IMG/VR virus record: IMGVR_UViG_3300050026_000789
Span: 1-26,282 of that record
Strand: one strand, 5' to 3'
Length of the DNA: 26,282 nt
Source of the DNA: a virus
Shown here one piece after another: positions 14,733 through 23,800 of this stretch; position 1 is the first letter of the stretch; the number at the start of each line of letters is the position of its first letter. The position numbers and the translations under genes are program-made. The notes below the pieces were generated by a model. That model saw only the letters and a list, made by a program, of their open reading frames with translations. It searched no databases and had not been told where the DNA came from.

Positions 14733-15086
14733 ATGAGCAAAAACATTTGTCAGCAGTGCGAGAAGGTGGTCTACCGGCTGAGGTTCATGGTCGAGCAGAA
14801 GAAGTGGCTGGGTGTCGATTGCGGGTGTGTGGCGGCGGATCGGGTGCCGAGGACAACTCTCAATCCCTTCAAAATCCGGTTCGACCATGTGGCAGATGAA
14901 TTCGGAAATCATCTCGAAGTCGAGAGCATCCGCCAACTCGAAGCCGCTGAGAAGCGCCTTGGTTTCCAAAGCGTGGTCCTCAACTCGGACGCGCAGAACT
15001 TTGATGACCCTCCGCAGCAGCGCGAGGTGACGGTAAGCGATCTTGTCAAGAGGAAATTCTCTCAAGTGAGGCAAAGGTATGCGTGA
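14733..15086 (+). CDS. Cysteine-motif hypothetical protein, 117 aa
   Basis: GGAG lies six bases before ATG 14733. The N-terminus has CQQCEKVVYRLRF and, about 15 residues on, DCGCV, so a single zinc site is plausible. The rest is helical and charged (SIRQLEAAEKRLGFQ, DLVKRKFSQVRQRYA). Its final codons overlap the start of the basic peptide gene at 15079. No known function. Confidence 0.7.
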   Translation: MSKNICQQCEKVVYRLRFMVEQKKWLGVDCGCVAADRVPRTTLNPFKIRFDHVADEFGNHLEVESIRQLEAAEKRLGFQSVVLNSDAQNFDDPPQQREVTVSDLVKRKFSQVRQRYA

Positions 15087-15240
15087 AGACAAAGAAACTC
15101 CAGAAATGGAAGCTCGTAGCCACTCGTCGAGGTTCTTGAAGAAGGCAGCCAGGCTTTCCTCCAAGCGGAAGACGGTGAAGCGCAAAACCAAGAAGCGCAA
15201 GTTGCATCGCGTCACGAAGCGCAGAGCGGGGAGCAGGTAA
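15079..15240 (+). CDS. 53-residue highly basic peptide
   Basis: ATG 15079 lies seven bases after GAGG and overlaps the end of the preceding gene by eight bases. After an acidic start (MREDKETPEMEARSHSSRFL) the peptide becomes extremely basic: KKAARLSSKRKTVKRKTKKR, then KLHRVTKRRAGSR. About 20 of the last 35 residues are Lys or Arg. It ends at TAA 15238-15240, two bases before the next ATG, and fits the gap between two genes exactly. It probably binds nucleic acid or is packaged with it; no family is known to me. Confidence 0.68.
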   Translation: MREDKETPEMEARSHSSRFLKKAARLSSKRKTVKRKTKKRKLHRVTKRRAGSR

Positions 15241-15242
15241 CC

Positions 15243-15605
15243 ATGAACCCATCGAACAGAGTCACCGACGTTTTTCGTCGCAAGAACTACGGCAAGGTGG
15301 ATGCGCCCGCCAACTCCAAGGCCGCCACCAGCGACTTCTTCATCGACCGCTCGCGCCTGGGAACGCACGAGGAGTACGACCCTTCGGTTGCGAATGAATG
15401 GGGCGGGACGGGGCGATATATCCAGAAGCCGAACTCAATCATGGACAATGTTCGGGGCGCGATGGGCGGGATCGGCTACAAGTCCAGCTACCGCAGCGTC
15501 CATGAACCAGCCGAGCCGACCAGCACGGAAGGGCCGGGATGCTGCTCGACTCCGTTTGGCCGCGATGCAAAGAATCCGTTGACTCGCCTCAGAGGAGATG
15601 ACTAG
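15243..15605 (+). CDS. Hypothetical protein, 120 aa
   Basis: Starts two bases after the basic peptide stop, with GGGGAG upstream. The protein is polar, Gly/Ser/Arg-rich and probably poorly ordered, with DVFRRKNYGKVDAP at its start and GPGCCSTPFGRDAKNPL near the end. No domain or membrane segment is visible. Position in the structural operon suggests a minor virion or assembly protein. Confidence 0.65.
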   Translation: MNPSNRVTDVFRRKNYGKVDAPANSKAATSDFFIDRSRLGTHEEYDPSVANEWGGTGRYIQKPNSIMDNVRGAMGGIGYKSSYRSVHEPAEPTSTEGPGCCSTPFGRDAKNPLTRLRGDD

Positions 15606-15607
15606 CC

Positions 15608-16207
15608 ATGGCAATGCGTCCGTTTTACGGAACTCAGACAATTTCAGGCACCGTCCAGCCGGTATTCGGAACAGCCGTTACGGCCGCTGTCACGCCGCCG
15701 CCAGACCAGTTCAGCGGCAATCTTGGACCAGCCAGCAACGAAACCCAATGCACTTTGACCGTGACCTCGACCAAGGGGTTTCTGCCGGGTGACCGCGTGG
15801 CCGTCGGATTGACCGCGGCATTCAAGCCGGGCATCGTGGCCGCCGGGTCCATCCCGGATCAAGGCATGGTGAAGACTGTCACGGACGCCACTCACCTCGT
15901 CGTGCAGGGGCTGAAGCAGTCTCATGCCGCCAGCGGCGAGTGGTGTGTACTCAATGAGGCTGCCGCCAACGTCTACATCCGTTCCGTGGTGACGACCGCT
16001 GCCGTCTACATCGGCAATGCTTCGACGGTAAGCTCCACCGACCTGAGCCTGATCGACATTCTTCCGATCGTGGCCGCCGCCGGCTCGAACCCGCTCTATA
16101 TCTTCGACGCGGAAACCGCTGGTACATCGCAGCCATTCCAGACGGTTGATTACTGGATGGTGGGAGCGGCCAACGACACCGTGCTCGCACGATTTATCCA
16201 GGTGTAA
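15608..16207 (+). CDS. Beta-rich structural protein, 199 aa
   Basis: The protein starts MAMRPFYGTQTISGTVQPVF, and GAGGAG lies ten bases before its start. Residues about 47-112 carry one copy of the beta module seen in the 420-residue protein: CTLTVTSTKGFLPGDRVAVG, a divergent loop, MVKTVTDATHLVVQGL. The C-terminal half has VYIGNASTVSSTD and PLYIFDAETAG, again beta-prone. This looks like a small virion surface protein. Function is inferred from composition and context. Confidence 0.62.
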   Translation: MAMRPFYGTQTISGTVQPVFGTAVTAAVTPPPDQFSGNLGPASNETQCTLTVTSTKGFLPGDRVAVGLTAAFKPGIVAAGSIPDQGMVKTVTDATHLVVQGLKQSHAASGEWCVLNEAAANVYIRSVVTTAAVYIGNASTVSSTDLSLIDILPIVAAAGSNPLYIFDAETAGTSQPFQTVDYWMVGAANDTVLARFIQV

Positions 16208-16230
16208 GAACAGCCATTGAAGGTGAACCA

Positions 16231-18180
16231 ATGAAAAACCCGATGAAGTCTTTGATGAAGATCGCATCCCCTCTAGTGATGCTCATGGGGGCCGCGCAGT
16301 TCTACGGACAGACAACCACCGTGACGGCCACAGTTACCGATTCTCAAGGAACCGCGTGGGCCAGCGCCCCTTATTCGATCATCTGGGCGGGGCAAGGAAA
16401 CCCGTCCACGACCGCAGGGCAATCGTTCACGCTGAAGTACACCGGGACAACCAATAGTTCCGGCGCGCTCTCTGTTGCCGGAGTCACCGATGTAAAATAT
16501 ATCGCGCCTTCGGGATCTTTGTGGAACGTGTGCGTCACGTCGGCCACATCCTCACCGGCCACGTACTGCATCACGGCTTCGATCACCGGCACGACGATGA
16601 GTTTAAGTACACCACTATCCGCTGCCGTTGTCCCGCCGTCGATCACGGGCGGCGCGCAGACCTGGGCCTATGCCGATACAGAAGTGAGCGCGTTTGCCGG
16701 GAACCAATACTATCGGACCAGCGACGGAACCTTCAGGTGCTATACGAGTTCATGGGGGGCTTGTCTTGGTGCTGGTGGGGTCATCGGCTCCACCACACAG
16801 ATTCCGTTCAATAATGCCGGGGTCATGGCTAGCGATGCGAACCTGACGTGGAATACGCTTGCGAATGGCGGATTGGCTATCGGCCCTCCCTTCAACGTTA
16901 CCGATTATCCAGGGACCGTTTTCAGCGTGAATGCTCCCTCTTCCAGCGGTGGATACACGCAAGCTGTCTGTCTGAATCCAACCACATCTGGACAGTGCGC
17001 GTGGGTTCTGCAGGCCAATGACGGAACAAACTGGAACCATTATTTCAATATCTTTCAAAACAATTCTACCGGCCCAAATATCTCCGATGTTTACTTCGCC
17101 AACGCCCATGCATCCGGGTTGTACGGCACCGATGCGGAAATGGATATTGGTTCTGGACTTGTTATCGGGACGGGCGGTGTAATTAACAATTACATCGATC
17201 AATACTCAACGCCTACGATGGTTCTCAACGATACCGCTGGAATGACGGTTCCTGACTTGGTTGTTACACAACTAGCCGCGCCAGGTGCCGCACCTACAGG
17301 TTCTCCATCGACGGTTCTTTCGATCTCGATTACCAACTGTCTGTCGAGAAATGGTGTGGCAATCTTGAGCACGTCCAACACAACCGGCCTATCGGCTGGG
17401 ATGTCGATGACGTTCAACAGCGGATTCACAACTTGCACCGAACTGAACGGAACCACGGCAACTTTGCTGTATGTCACCAACAACACGAGCTTCAAGGTTC
17501 TCGACTCCACGGCGCACGCTTCCACGGCAGAGACAGCGACGGCGGCGACCACAATGGCGGCAGCTACCTACTATGCCAAAGTGATACCGATTGACGCAGG
17601 CGGTCAACCTTCTGGACTAAGCGCGGAATCTTCTGGCGTAGTGGTTGCGGCCAATGGCTACATCACATGGACGATGCCAGCGGTTCCCGCGAGTGGAATC
17701 CATCACTACGAATTACACGTCGCCACCACAAGTGGATCAGAGACAACCAGTTGCCAAAATGTCTACAACGTGGCTGGCGGTGGAACCTATTTGCAGACGA
17801 ATACCACCTATGCGACGTGTTCATCGATAACGGGAGTTGTAAACAAAACCGGGTTGACATCCTCACCAACATACGGCACGACAACGAATTGCACTTCCTC
17901 AGCGGCTCCGGCCGTCTGCGCGTCGGCGGCGGCGGGCAGTGTAGTCGTAGCGGCTGCGGCGACTACCGTGGTGGTCAACACCACAGCGGTAACGGCCAAC
18001 AGCCAGATCATCGTGCAAGAGGACTCCAGCCTGGGTACGAAGCTCTCGGTGACCTGCAACGTGACTCCGGCGGTGGCCCCGCCCACAGTGTCGGCGCGCG
18101 TGGCGGCGACGAGCTTCACTATCACGACCACTGTACCGACGACGAACCCCAGGTGCTTTAGCTATACCATCGTCAATTGA
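16231..18180 (+). CDS. Fibre-like structural protein with N-terminal signal peptide, 649 aa
   Basis: AAGGTG precedes the ATG by six bases. Residues 1-26 look like a secretion signal: MKNPMKSLMK, a hydrophobic core SPLVMLMGAA, then Gln/Tyr/Gly before TTTVTATVT. Next comes a beta domain (VTDSQGTAWASAPYSIIWAG), a stretch STTQIPFNNAGVMASDANLT at about 187-206 of a kind common in phage tail fibres, and a GLSAG beta module at about 373-440. A fibronectin-like segment (ATYYAKVIPIDAGGQPSGLS, GIHHYELHVATTSG) follows at about 445-505. The C-terminal 80 residues are Val/Ala/Thr-rich. It probably forms a tail fibre or spike, or is exported by the host. A signal peptide is unusual for a virion protein. 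Confidence 0.62.
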   Translation: MKNPMKSLMKIASPLVMLMGAAQFYGQTTTVTATVTDSQGTAWASAPYSIIWAGQGNPSTTAGQSFTLKYTGTTNSSGALSVAGVTDVKYIAPSGSLWNVCVTSATSSPATYCITASITGTTMSLSTPLSAAVVPPSITGGAQTWAYADTEVSAFAGNQYYRTSDGTFRCYTSSWGACLGAGGVIGSTTQIPFNNAGVMASDANLTWNTLANGGLAIGPPFNVTDYPGTVFSVNAPSSSGGYTQAVCLNPTTSGQCAWVLQANDGTNWNHYFNIFQNNSTGPNISDVYFANAHASGLYGTDAEMDIGSGLVIGTGGVINNYIDQYSTPTMVLNDTAGMTVPDLVVTQLAAPGAAPTGSPSTVLSISITNCLSRNGVAILSTSNTTGLSAGMSMTFNSGFTTCTELNGTTATLLYVTNNTSFKVLDSTAHASTAETATAATTMAAATYYAKVIPIDAGGQPSGLSAESSGVVVAANGYITWTMPAVPASGIHHYELHVATTSGSETTSCQNVYNVAGGGTYLQTNTTYATCSSITGVVNKTGLTSSPTYGTTTNCTSSAAPAVCASAAAGSVVVAAAATTVVVNTTAVTANSQIIVQEDSSLGTKLSVTCNVTPAVAPPTVSARVAATSFTITTTVPTTNPRCFSYTIVN

Positions 18181-18186
18181 GGTTGC

Positions 18187-18879
18187 ATGGCCACTCCGAT
18201 CAGCACGCTCGCTGCGAATATCCAGTCTCGTTTGGAAGAAATTCCAGGCGGGGCTGGGCAGTGGTGGTCTGCGCAGCTCGAGATATACTCGGCGATCATG
18301 GAAGCTCAGTCGGACTTGCTGCTGCTCGTCGGCCGCCCCACGCAAGCCGTGAACATCCCTCTGACGCTGACGGCGAACTCGGTCTGGCAATTCGTGCCGA
18401 AAGGCTACCTGGCAATCACGGACATTCAGGGCGCGGGAAGTCCGCTCTACAAAGTGAACCTGTGGGATCTCGACTACCTGCAGACGAGTTGGGGTTCCGA
18501 CTGGACTCAGGATGTGGATGACGTTGCGCGCCGCTGGGCACCGATCGGCTTCAATATGTTCGTGGTCCATCCGGCACCGTCCACACCGCAGACTGTCAAT
18601 GTGACCGCAATTCAGTATCCGACGAGCGACGTTTGGCCGTATACTGGAAACGAGGGAGTGGTCTTCGAGGACAACTTCTTTCAGTTGATCGAGGAGTACG
18701 CGGCCTTCTACTGCCGGATCAAGGAACTCGGCGGGGAGTTCCAAGAAGGCGTAAAACTTTTCGAGCAGTACCTGCAGGGAGCGAAGCGCATGACGGCGAT
18801 TCAGGACTTGCGCGACCCGCTGCTTTTCACGAGCGGATATGGTGCGGCCAACAACATCAACCCAACAACCAAGCGATAG
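18187..18879 (+). CDS. Probable neck/connector protein, 230 aa
   Basis: GAGG lies five bases before the ATG, which is six bases after the preceding stop. The product starts with a helical region (LAANIQSRLEEIPGG, WWSAQLEIYSAIMEAQSDLL) and continues with strands (AVNIPLTLTANSVWQFVP, NMFVVHPAPSTPQTVNVTAI). A C-terminal helical bundle follows (NFFQLIEEYAAFYCRIKELG, FEQYLQGAKRM). That order, an alpha-helical start, a beta sandwich and a helical end, resembles phage head-completion or connector proteins. Exact role is not proven. Confidence 0.55.
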   Translation: MATPISTLAANIQSRLEEIPGGAGQWWSAQLEIYSAIMEAQSDLLLLVGRPTQAVNIPLTLTANSVWQFVPKGYLAITDIQGAGSPLYKVNLWDLDYLQTSWGSDWTQDVDDVARRWAPIGFNMFVVHPAPSTPQTVNVTAIQYPTSDVWPYTGNEGVVFEDNFFQLIEEYAAFYCRIKELGGEFQEGVKLFEQYLQGAKRMTAIQDLRDPLLFTSGYGAANNINPTTKR

Positions 18880-18888
18880 GAGATTTTC

Positions 18889-19197
18889 ATGGCGAACAAC
18901 ATTCAGCAGTTCCACGGCGAGGTGAGCGAATGCTTTTGCGGCCTTGCAAAGCATCCCGAAGGCACGAGCGAGCGCGCCTGCAAAATCTGCTTCGGCAGAG
19001 GTTTTGTGGCAGAATGCCTCGGCTGTGAAGGCCATGGCCAGACCACGCAGAAGATGGCTGGCGGCCCCGGCGCGATGGCGGCCACTTGTATCGCGTGCGG
19101 CGGCGTCGGCAAGTTTGGCGTCAACAAGCCGGCGGATTGGGACGAGACGCATCCGGTCATTGTTCCGGAAACCTCGGCGGAACTTGTCGCGGCGTAG
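18889..19197 (+). CDS. DnaJ-type cysteine-rich zinc protein, 102 aa
   Basis: AGGAG lies six bases before the ATG. The protein has three CxxCxGxG-like repeats (CKICFGRG, CLGCEGHG, CIACGGVG), the signature of the DnaJ zinc-binding central domain, plus an upstream CFC. DnaJ itself has four such repeats and a J domain, both absent here. These elements can serve as protein-folding or assembly factors or simply as structural zinc knuckles. The C-terminus is short and acidic. It lies between two neck candidates, so a chaperone-like part in tail assembly is conceivable but not shown. Confidence 0.8.
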   Translation: MANNIQQFHGEVSECFCGLAKHPEGTSERACKICFGRGFVAECLGCEGHGQTTQKMAGGPGAMAATCIACGGVGKFGVNKPADWDETHPVIVPETSAELVAA

Positions 19198-19247
19198 GAG
19201 AACAAATAGGGAAATGGTGGTACATGGAACATTGGCAGGGGTGAAGA

Positions 19248-20345
19248 GTGGCAAATCCAGGGACGGGGTTTAGAACGGCGGCTGATGTTCTGATGGAGAT
19301 CGGATTTCATCTCTGTCAGCCTAATGTCTACCAGCCGATCGTCAACCTCATCACAGCGGGCGCGGGCGTTACGGCCACTGTCGCCAGCACCTACGCGATG
19401 TACGCTGGCGCGCAGCTCGTGGTCGAAGTTCCCGGCAATGCCGCGCAAGAAGTCATCACCATCTCTAGCGTCACCAACGCCACTCAGTTCGTCGCCGACT
19501 TCGCCAACAATCATGCCGCGTCTGCGCCGGTCTGGGGAGCAACCTTCCCGACTCAGGAAGCCACGGACCCGATCTTCACCCAGGCGGAGATGCTGCAATA
19601 CCTGTCGCGGGCGCAGAACGAGTTCCTGACGGCCGTACCGTGCTTCTACCAGCGGTTCTTCCAGAATGTCAGCATGGGCCAGATCTACCAGTCCACGCCG
19701 CCCACGGCCATCCTGATCGACCGCATAGCGGCCTCGGCGCTCTACGTCGGCATTACCAGCATGACGCGCACTGGCGGGATCGTGACGCTCACCGCGGGCG
19801 GGCCGACAAACCTGTCGCAGTACAGCACCTTTGCCGTGGTCAATCCGACCGACACATCCTTCGCCGGAGTCTTCGCGGTCATCAGCGCGCCGTCGCCCAA
19901 CGTCATCACCTACCGGCAGGTTGGCGTCGATGCTTTGACCACGGGCGGGACCATCCAATCTATGCGTAGACTGTATGAGTTGACGCAAGAGGAGCTTGTG
20001 CAGCAGAATCGTAATTGGCAGGTGAGTTACGTCGGGCCGCTGCAAAGCTGGTTCGAGGACCGGGCCGGGCTGTACAGGTGGGGAGTCGGCGGCAAGCCGT
20101 CGTCAGGATTCCCGGTGGAACTGCTCTGCGCGGTGCGCGACACGGACACGCTGGGCCTTTTGGATGGATTCCTTGTTCCGGACCCGGCTTTGCACGGCGT
20201 GAAATATCTCGCGCTTAACTATTGCTGGTCCAAGGATTCTGTGGCCAGCCAGCCGCAGATGGCACAGTTCGCGCTCAAACGGTACGCTCAGGTGGTCATG
20301 GCGACCGGGCGCTACATCCAAGCCATGAAGATGGGGACGAAGTAG
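19248..20345 (+). CDS. Probable tail/neck structural protein, 365 aa
   Basis: GTG start with GGGGT five bases upstream. Two beta modules are visible: residues about 41-95 (VTATVASTYAMYAGAQLVVE ... EVITISSVTNATQFVADFAN), and about 177-236 (GGIVTLTAGGPTNLSQYSTF ... GVFAVISAPSPNVITYRQ). Between and after them are helical segments (TQAEMLQYLSRAQNEFLTAV, RRLYELTQEELVQQNRNW, QMAQFALKRYAQVVMATGRY). The mix of a helical adaptor core with inserted beta modules fits a neck or tail-completion protein. Assignment is by pattern and position only. Confidence 0.58.
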   Translation: MANPGTGFRTAADVLMEIGFHLCQPNVYQPIVNLITAGAGVTATVASTYAMYAGAQLVVEVPGNAAQEVITISSVTNATQFVADFANNHAASAPVWGATFPTQEATDPIFTQAEMLQYLSRAQNEFLTAVPCFYQRFFQNVSMGQIYQSTPPTAILIDRIAASALYVGITSMTRTGGIVTLTAGGPTNLSQYSTFAVVNPTDTSFAGVFAVISAPSPNVITYRQVGVDALTTGGTIQSMRRLYELTQEELVQQNRNWQVSYVGPLQSWFEDRAGLYRWGVGGKPSSGFPVELLCAVRDTDTLGLLDGFLVPDPALHGVKYLALNYCWSKDSVASQPQMAQFALKRYAQVVMATGRYIQAMKMGTK

Positions 20346-20813
20346 ATGGCCAACGCCGCGCGCACAATCCGCCCCACTGCTCCGGCCAACACGCCGATGC
20401 CAATCCAAAACTTCCAGTTGACGAAAGCGGACATTGAAGACCCATCGCTGGGCCGGCTGAACGTCATGCTCCAGCAGGTCATCCAGCGGGTGAACGAACA
20501 CTCTGGCGTCTCCGGGCCGACGCTGATGCCTTCGGGCGTGGACGTGCAGGGCAAGACCGTCACCGGGCTGGCCGCTCCCACTTCCGGTTCCGATGCGATT
20601 TCGTCGGGCCACGCGGACAGCCAGTACAGTGCTTCGACGCTGGGGCCGCAGTTGGACATCGGCGGAAAGAACGCCTTAAAGGGTTTGACGGGTCTTCAAC
20701 TTCAGCTCCAGCAGGCCGCGAACGGGACCGTCACCATCCCGAAGCTCACCACAGCGAATGGAAGCATCACATTCAAGAACGGACTAATCGTTTCATTTGT
20801 GCAGCCCACGTAG
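20346..20813 (+). CDS. Tail-associated hypothetical protein, 155 aa
   Basis: Starts directly after the previous stop (TAGATG), so translation is probably coupled. The N-terminus is Pro-rich, followed by a helix (LGRLNVMLQQVIQRVNEHSG), a segment with DVQGKTVTGLAAPTSGSDAI like many tail fibres, and a C-terminus ITFKNGLIVSFVQPT. That closing pattern, a Gly-containing strand pair ending in Pro-Thr, recurs in small phage tail proteins. Precise role unknown. Confidence 0.6.
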   Translation: MANAARTIRPTAPANTPMPIQNFQLTKADIEDPSLGRLNVMLQQVIQRVNEHSGVSGPTLMPSGVDVQGKTVTGLAAPTSGSDAISSGHADSQYSASTLGPQLDIGGKNALKGLTGLQLQLQQAANGTVTIPKLTTANGSITFKNGLIVSFVQPT

Positions 20814-20822
20814 AGGATCATC

Positions 20823-23800
20823 ATGGCTTCTGATACTACGTACAAACCTATTCCGTATGTGTATATCGATCATGGGTTGGTTGCCCGCCACGTAGAGGAC
20901 CAGTGCCCACCGAACACCTACCTCAACAATTTGAACTGCCTTTCAAGAGCCGAGAACAGCATGAGTTCTCGCTTCGGCACGCAAATCATCAACCGCGATC
21001 CCGCTGGTACAGGAACCAGCAACTACTACTTTACGCAGCCGGTAACATCGATCACACGCCTCAACTATCAGAGCAATTCTTGGCGCTATGCCGGACTCTC
21101 TGATGGTTCTCTCTGGCGGCGTGCGGGGAATACTCAAGGCGCGTACACGGGACTTACTCTTCCGACGACCGTCACAGGTTCGCAAATCGTTCTCTCTGGC
21201 CAGCCGTTTGAATCGTTTGTTGATAGTTGCTATGAGACCAGCCAGCCTTTCTTATTCATCTACGATCAGAACGCGAGCATCAAGGATCAGGGAACGGGAA
21301 GCCCGCAACTGACCGGCATCGACCCTTCTCCCTACACGCTCAACGTGCTTCCGTATGCCCCTCTTCTCACCATGATTGATAGTTTCGCTACGGGCAATTC
21401 ATATACGGTGGTGAATGTGACCGGATGGGCCTGGAGTTCTTACGAGACGCTTCCAGTAACTTCCGGAAACATGGTGACAGATTTCAGCCAATTTTTTCCA
21501 TCGTCGGCGACGGGTTCTTCATATAATCCAACTACCACGACAGGAACCGCGACTGCAAACCAAGGCGTTAAAGGATCAATCACACATAATTCAACGCCTA
21601 ATAGCGGGTACTCTTCAGTGGTTCCGCCGGCGGGAGATGTGGCAACTCTCAATGTTACCATCAACGGGAGTATATCGGTAACGGGCTCCGCTGCAAGTGG
21701 AGAGGTTACATTTCAATACAGCGTAGACTCAGGGGTAACATGGATCGACTTATATTATTTGTCATCATCAACCACTACAACGATCTCATCACAGAACGTG
21801 TTTGCGGTAGTCTCTGTAGGAAATATAAACACGATCCAGACGAGAGTATCCGTAACATCGTCCGTAGCGACAAATGGAAGCTCTGCGGTCTCCACGGGTA
21901 ATATAACGAACGTCTTTGTTACCGTGGCTCCTCCGTATTTCAGCACAGTCGAGAACGGGATGGTGGCAATCCTTAATACCAACACAAGCATCAGCGTTCC
22001 TATCGTTAGCGTAACATCATCGAACCTGGCGGGAGGAATTTATACTCAACTGACCGTTAATACGCAGATAGCTCATGGCCTGTCTGCGGGAAGCATGATT
22101 TCCATATACTCATCATCAAGCGATCTCGTGGATGGGTTTTACACGGTCATTGCGGCACCGACGACGACAAGTTTCACCATCCCATATATCTCGGCGGATC
22201 AGATTGGGTCAACCGGAGGACTGGTTTACGGTGGAGCGGCGGCACCAGCTTTCTGTGTTCTTGCAGATCAATATAATCTACCGTATCCTCAGCAGGTGTC
22301 AGCGTGGGGTTTTAATCAATATGTTCCTACGACAACCACTTCGTTTCCGGTTTCCTATTGGGGCGGGAGCGTGGCGGCGAGTACGACAGGAACAGTCACA
22401 AAAACAGTGACTTTAGACCTTAATCAGAATAATCAGGTAACGGATGACGACTTGATCGTTATGACTATCCTTGCGTCTGCTCCGTCCAATATATCTCAGG
22501 TAACATTGCAGTTCTTTGTTGGGTCAGGAACCAACAATTACTATCAGTCGTTCATATCTCCGGCGTACTTCCAGGGAGCGATTGCGGGTAATGTGACGGC
22601 GTATCAGGCGACTGAGAACCAAATTCTCGCAGATACGCTCGGATTGATTACAGGTCAACCAGCGGGAACAACATCAGCACAGTTGCAGCCGACAGTGATT
22701 TCTACAGGGGCTGGTTCGTGGCAAGCCTGTTATGTTCCTCGCGGTAACTTTCTTCCTGTTGGACAAGCGGGACAGTCTGGGCTGGATTGGTCGAATGTAA
22801 CCGGATGGAAGTTGAATGTTACCACCAACACGAACGGGGCGTGTACGTTTGAAGTGAATGGGATTTATCTGCAATGGGGGTACGGTCCTTCATCTTTCGC
22901 GGGTGTCGGTTATGACTATCGGCAAACGTATTACGATGCGAACACGGGAACCGAGTCATCACCTTGCCCGGAGCAAATGTTCAACAAGGATTTCGGGTAT
23001 CTTGCATCGGCAGTCGCGCCGATATTCTTGCGCCAGGCTGCGCAGGTCGTAGGACAGTATTCTCCAGACTCGCAGGTGACGCACGTCAGGCAGTACCGGC
23101 GCGGCGGAACGATGGCCGATAATTGGGTTCAGGTCGGCCAGATTCCGAACATCACCGGGACGGGGCAGTTTTACTTCAAAGATGTGATTGCCGACGCTTA
23201 TATCCAACAGGCGCAGATTCTGGTGAAGGACAATGACCCGCCGGTCACAAGCAACCTTGTCAGCCCGATTGAGACGACACTGGCAGCATCCACAATTCTG
23301 ATAGGACTGAATTCGATCTACAGTACATTCACCCCGCAGACGGTGACCGTGGCGCAGACCGGCGCGGTGTTTGTTCAGAACCAACTCGCCATCATCGGCA
23401 ACCCGTCGAATGAGGAAGTGGTGGCGGTGATCTCGGGCGGGACCGGAACCTTCACCGCGATTCTCCGCCTCCAGCACAACCAGGGTGAGCCAGTCAGCGT
23501 CTATGCCGTGCCGCGTCAAGCCTGCAACCTCTGCGCGTTCGCTTATGACCGCGTGTGGCTCGCCGGCGACCCGAACAACCCACATTATCTCTACTACTCG
23601 AAGAAAGGGCTTCCAGAGAACTTCGGGCCGCAGAACTACACCCCTGTCTCGACCCCGGACGACCCCATCAACGCGGTCATCAACTGGCGTGGGACGCTGA
23701 TTGTCGGCACGCTGAAGAGCTGGTTCATTATAGTGGGGCAAGGACACTCCCCCTACGCCCAGCCGACCGGCTCCGTGCATGGCATCATCGCGCAGAACGG

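Noticed and set aside
17899-19254. Minus-strand frame of 451 codons
   Set aside because: Crosses three + strand genes that have good starts; it is a shadow of their GC-biased third positions.
19214-19273. Nineteen-codon frame overlapping the start of the 19248 gene
   Set aside because: A start and stop exist, but the ribosome site is weak and nothing shows that it is more than chance.
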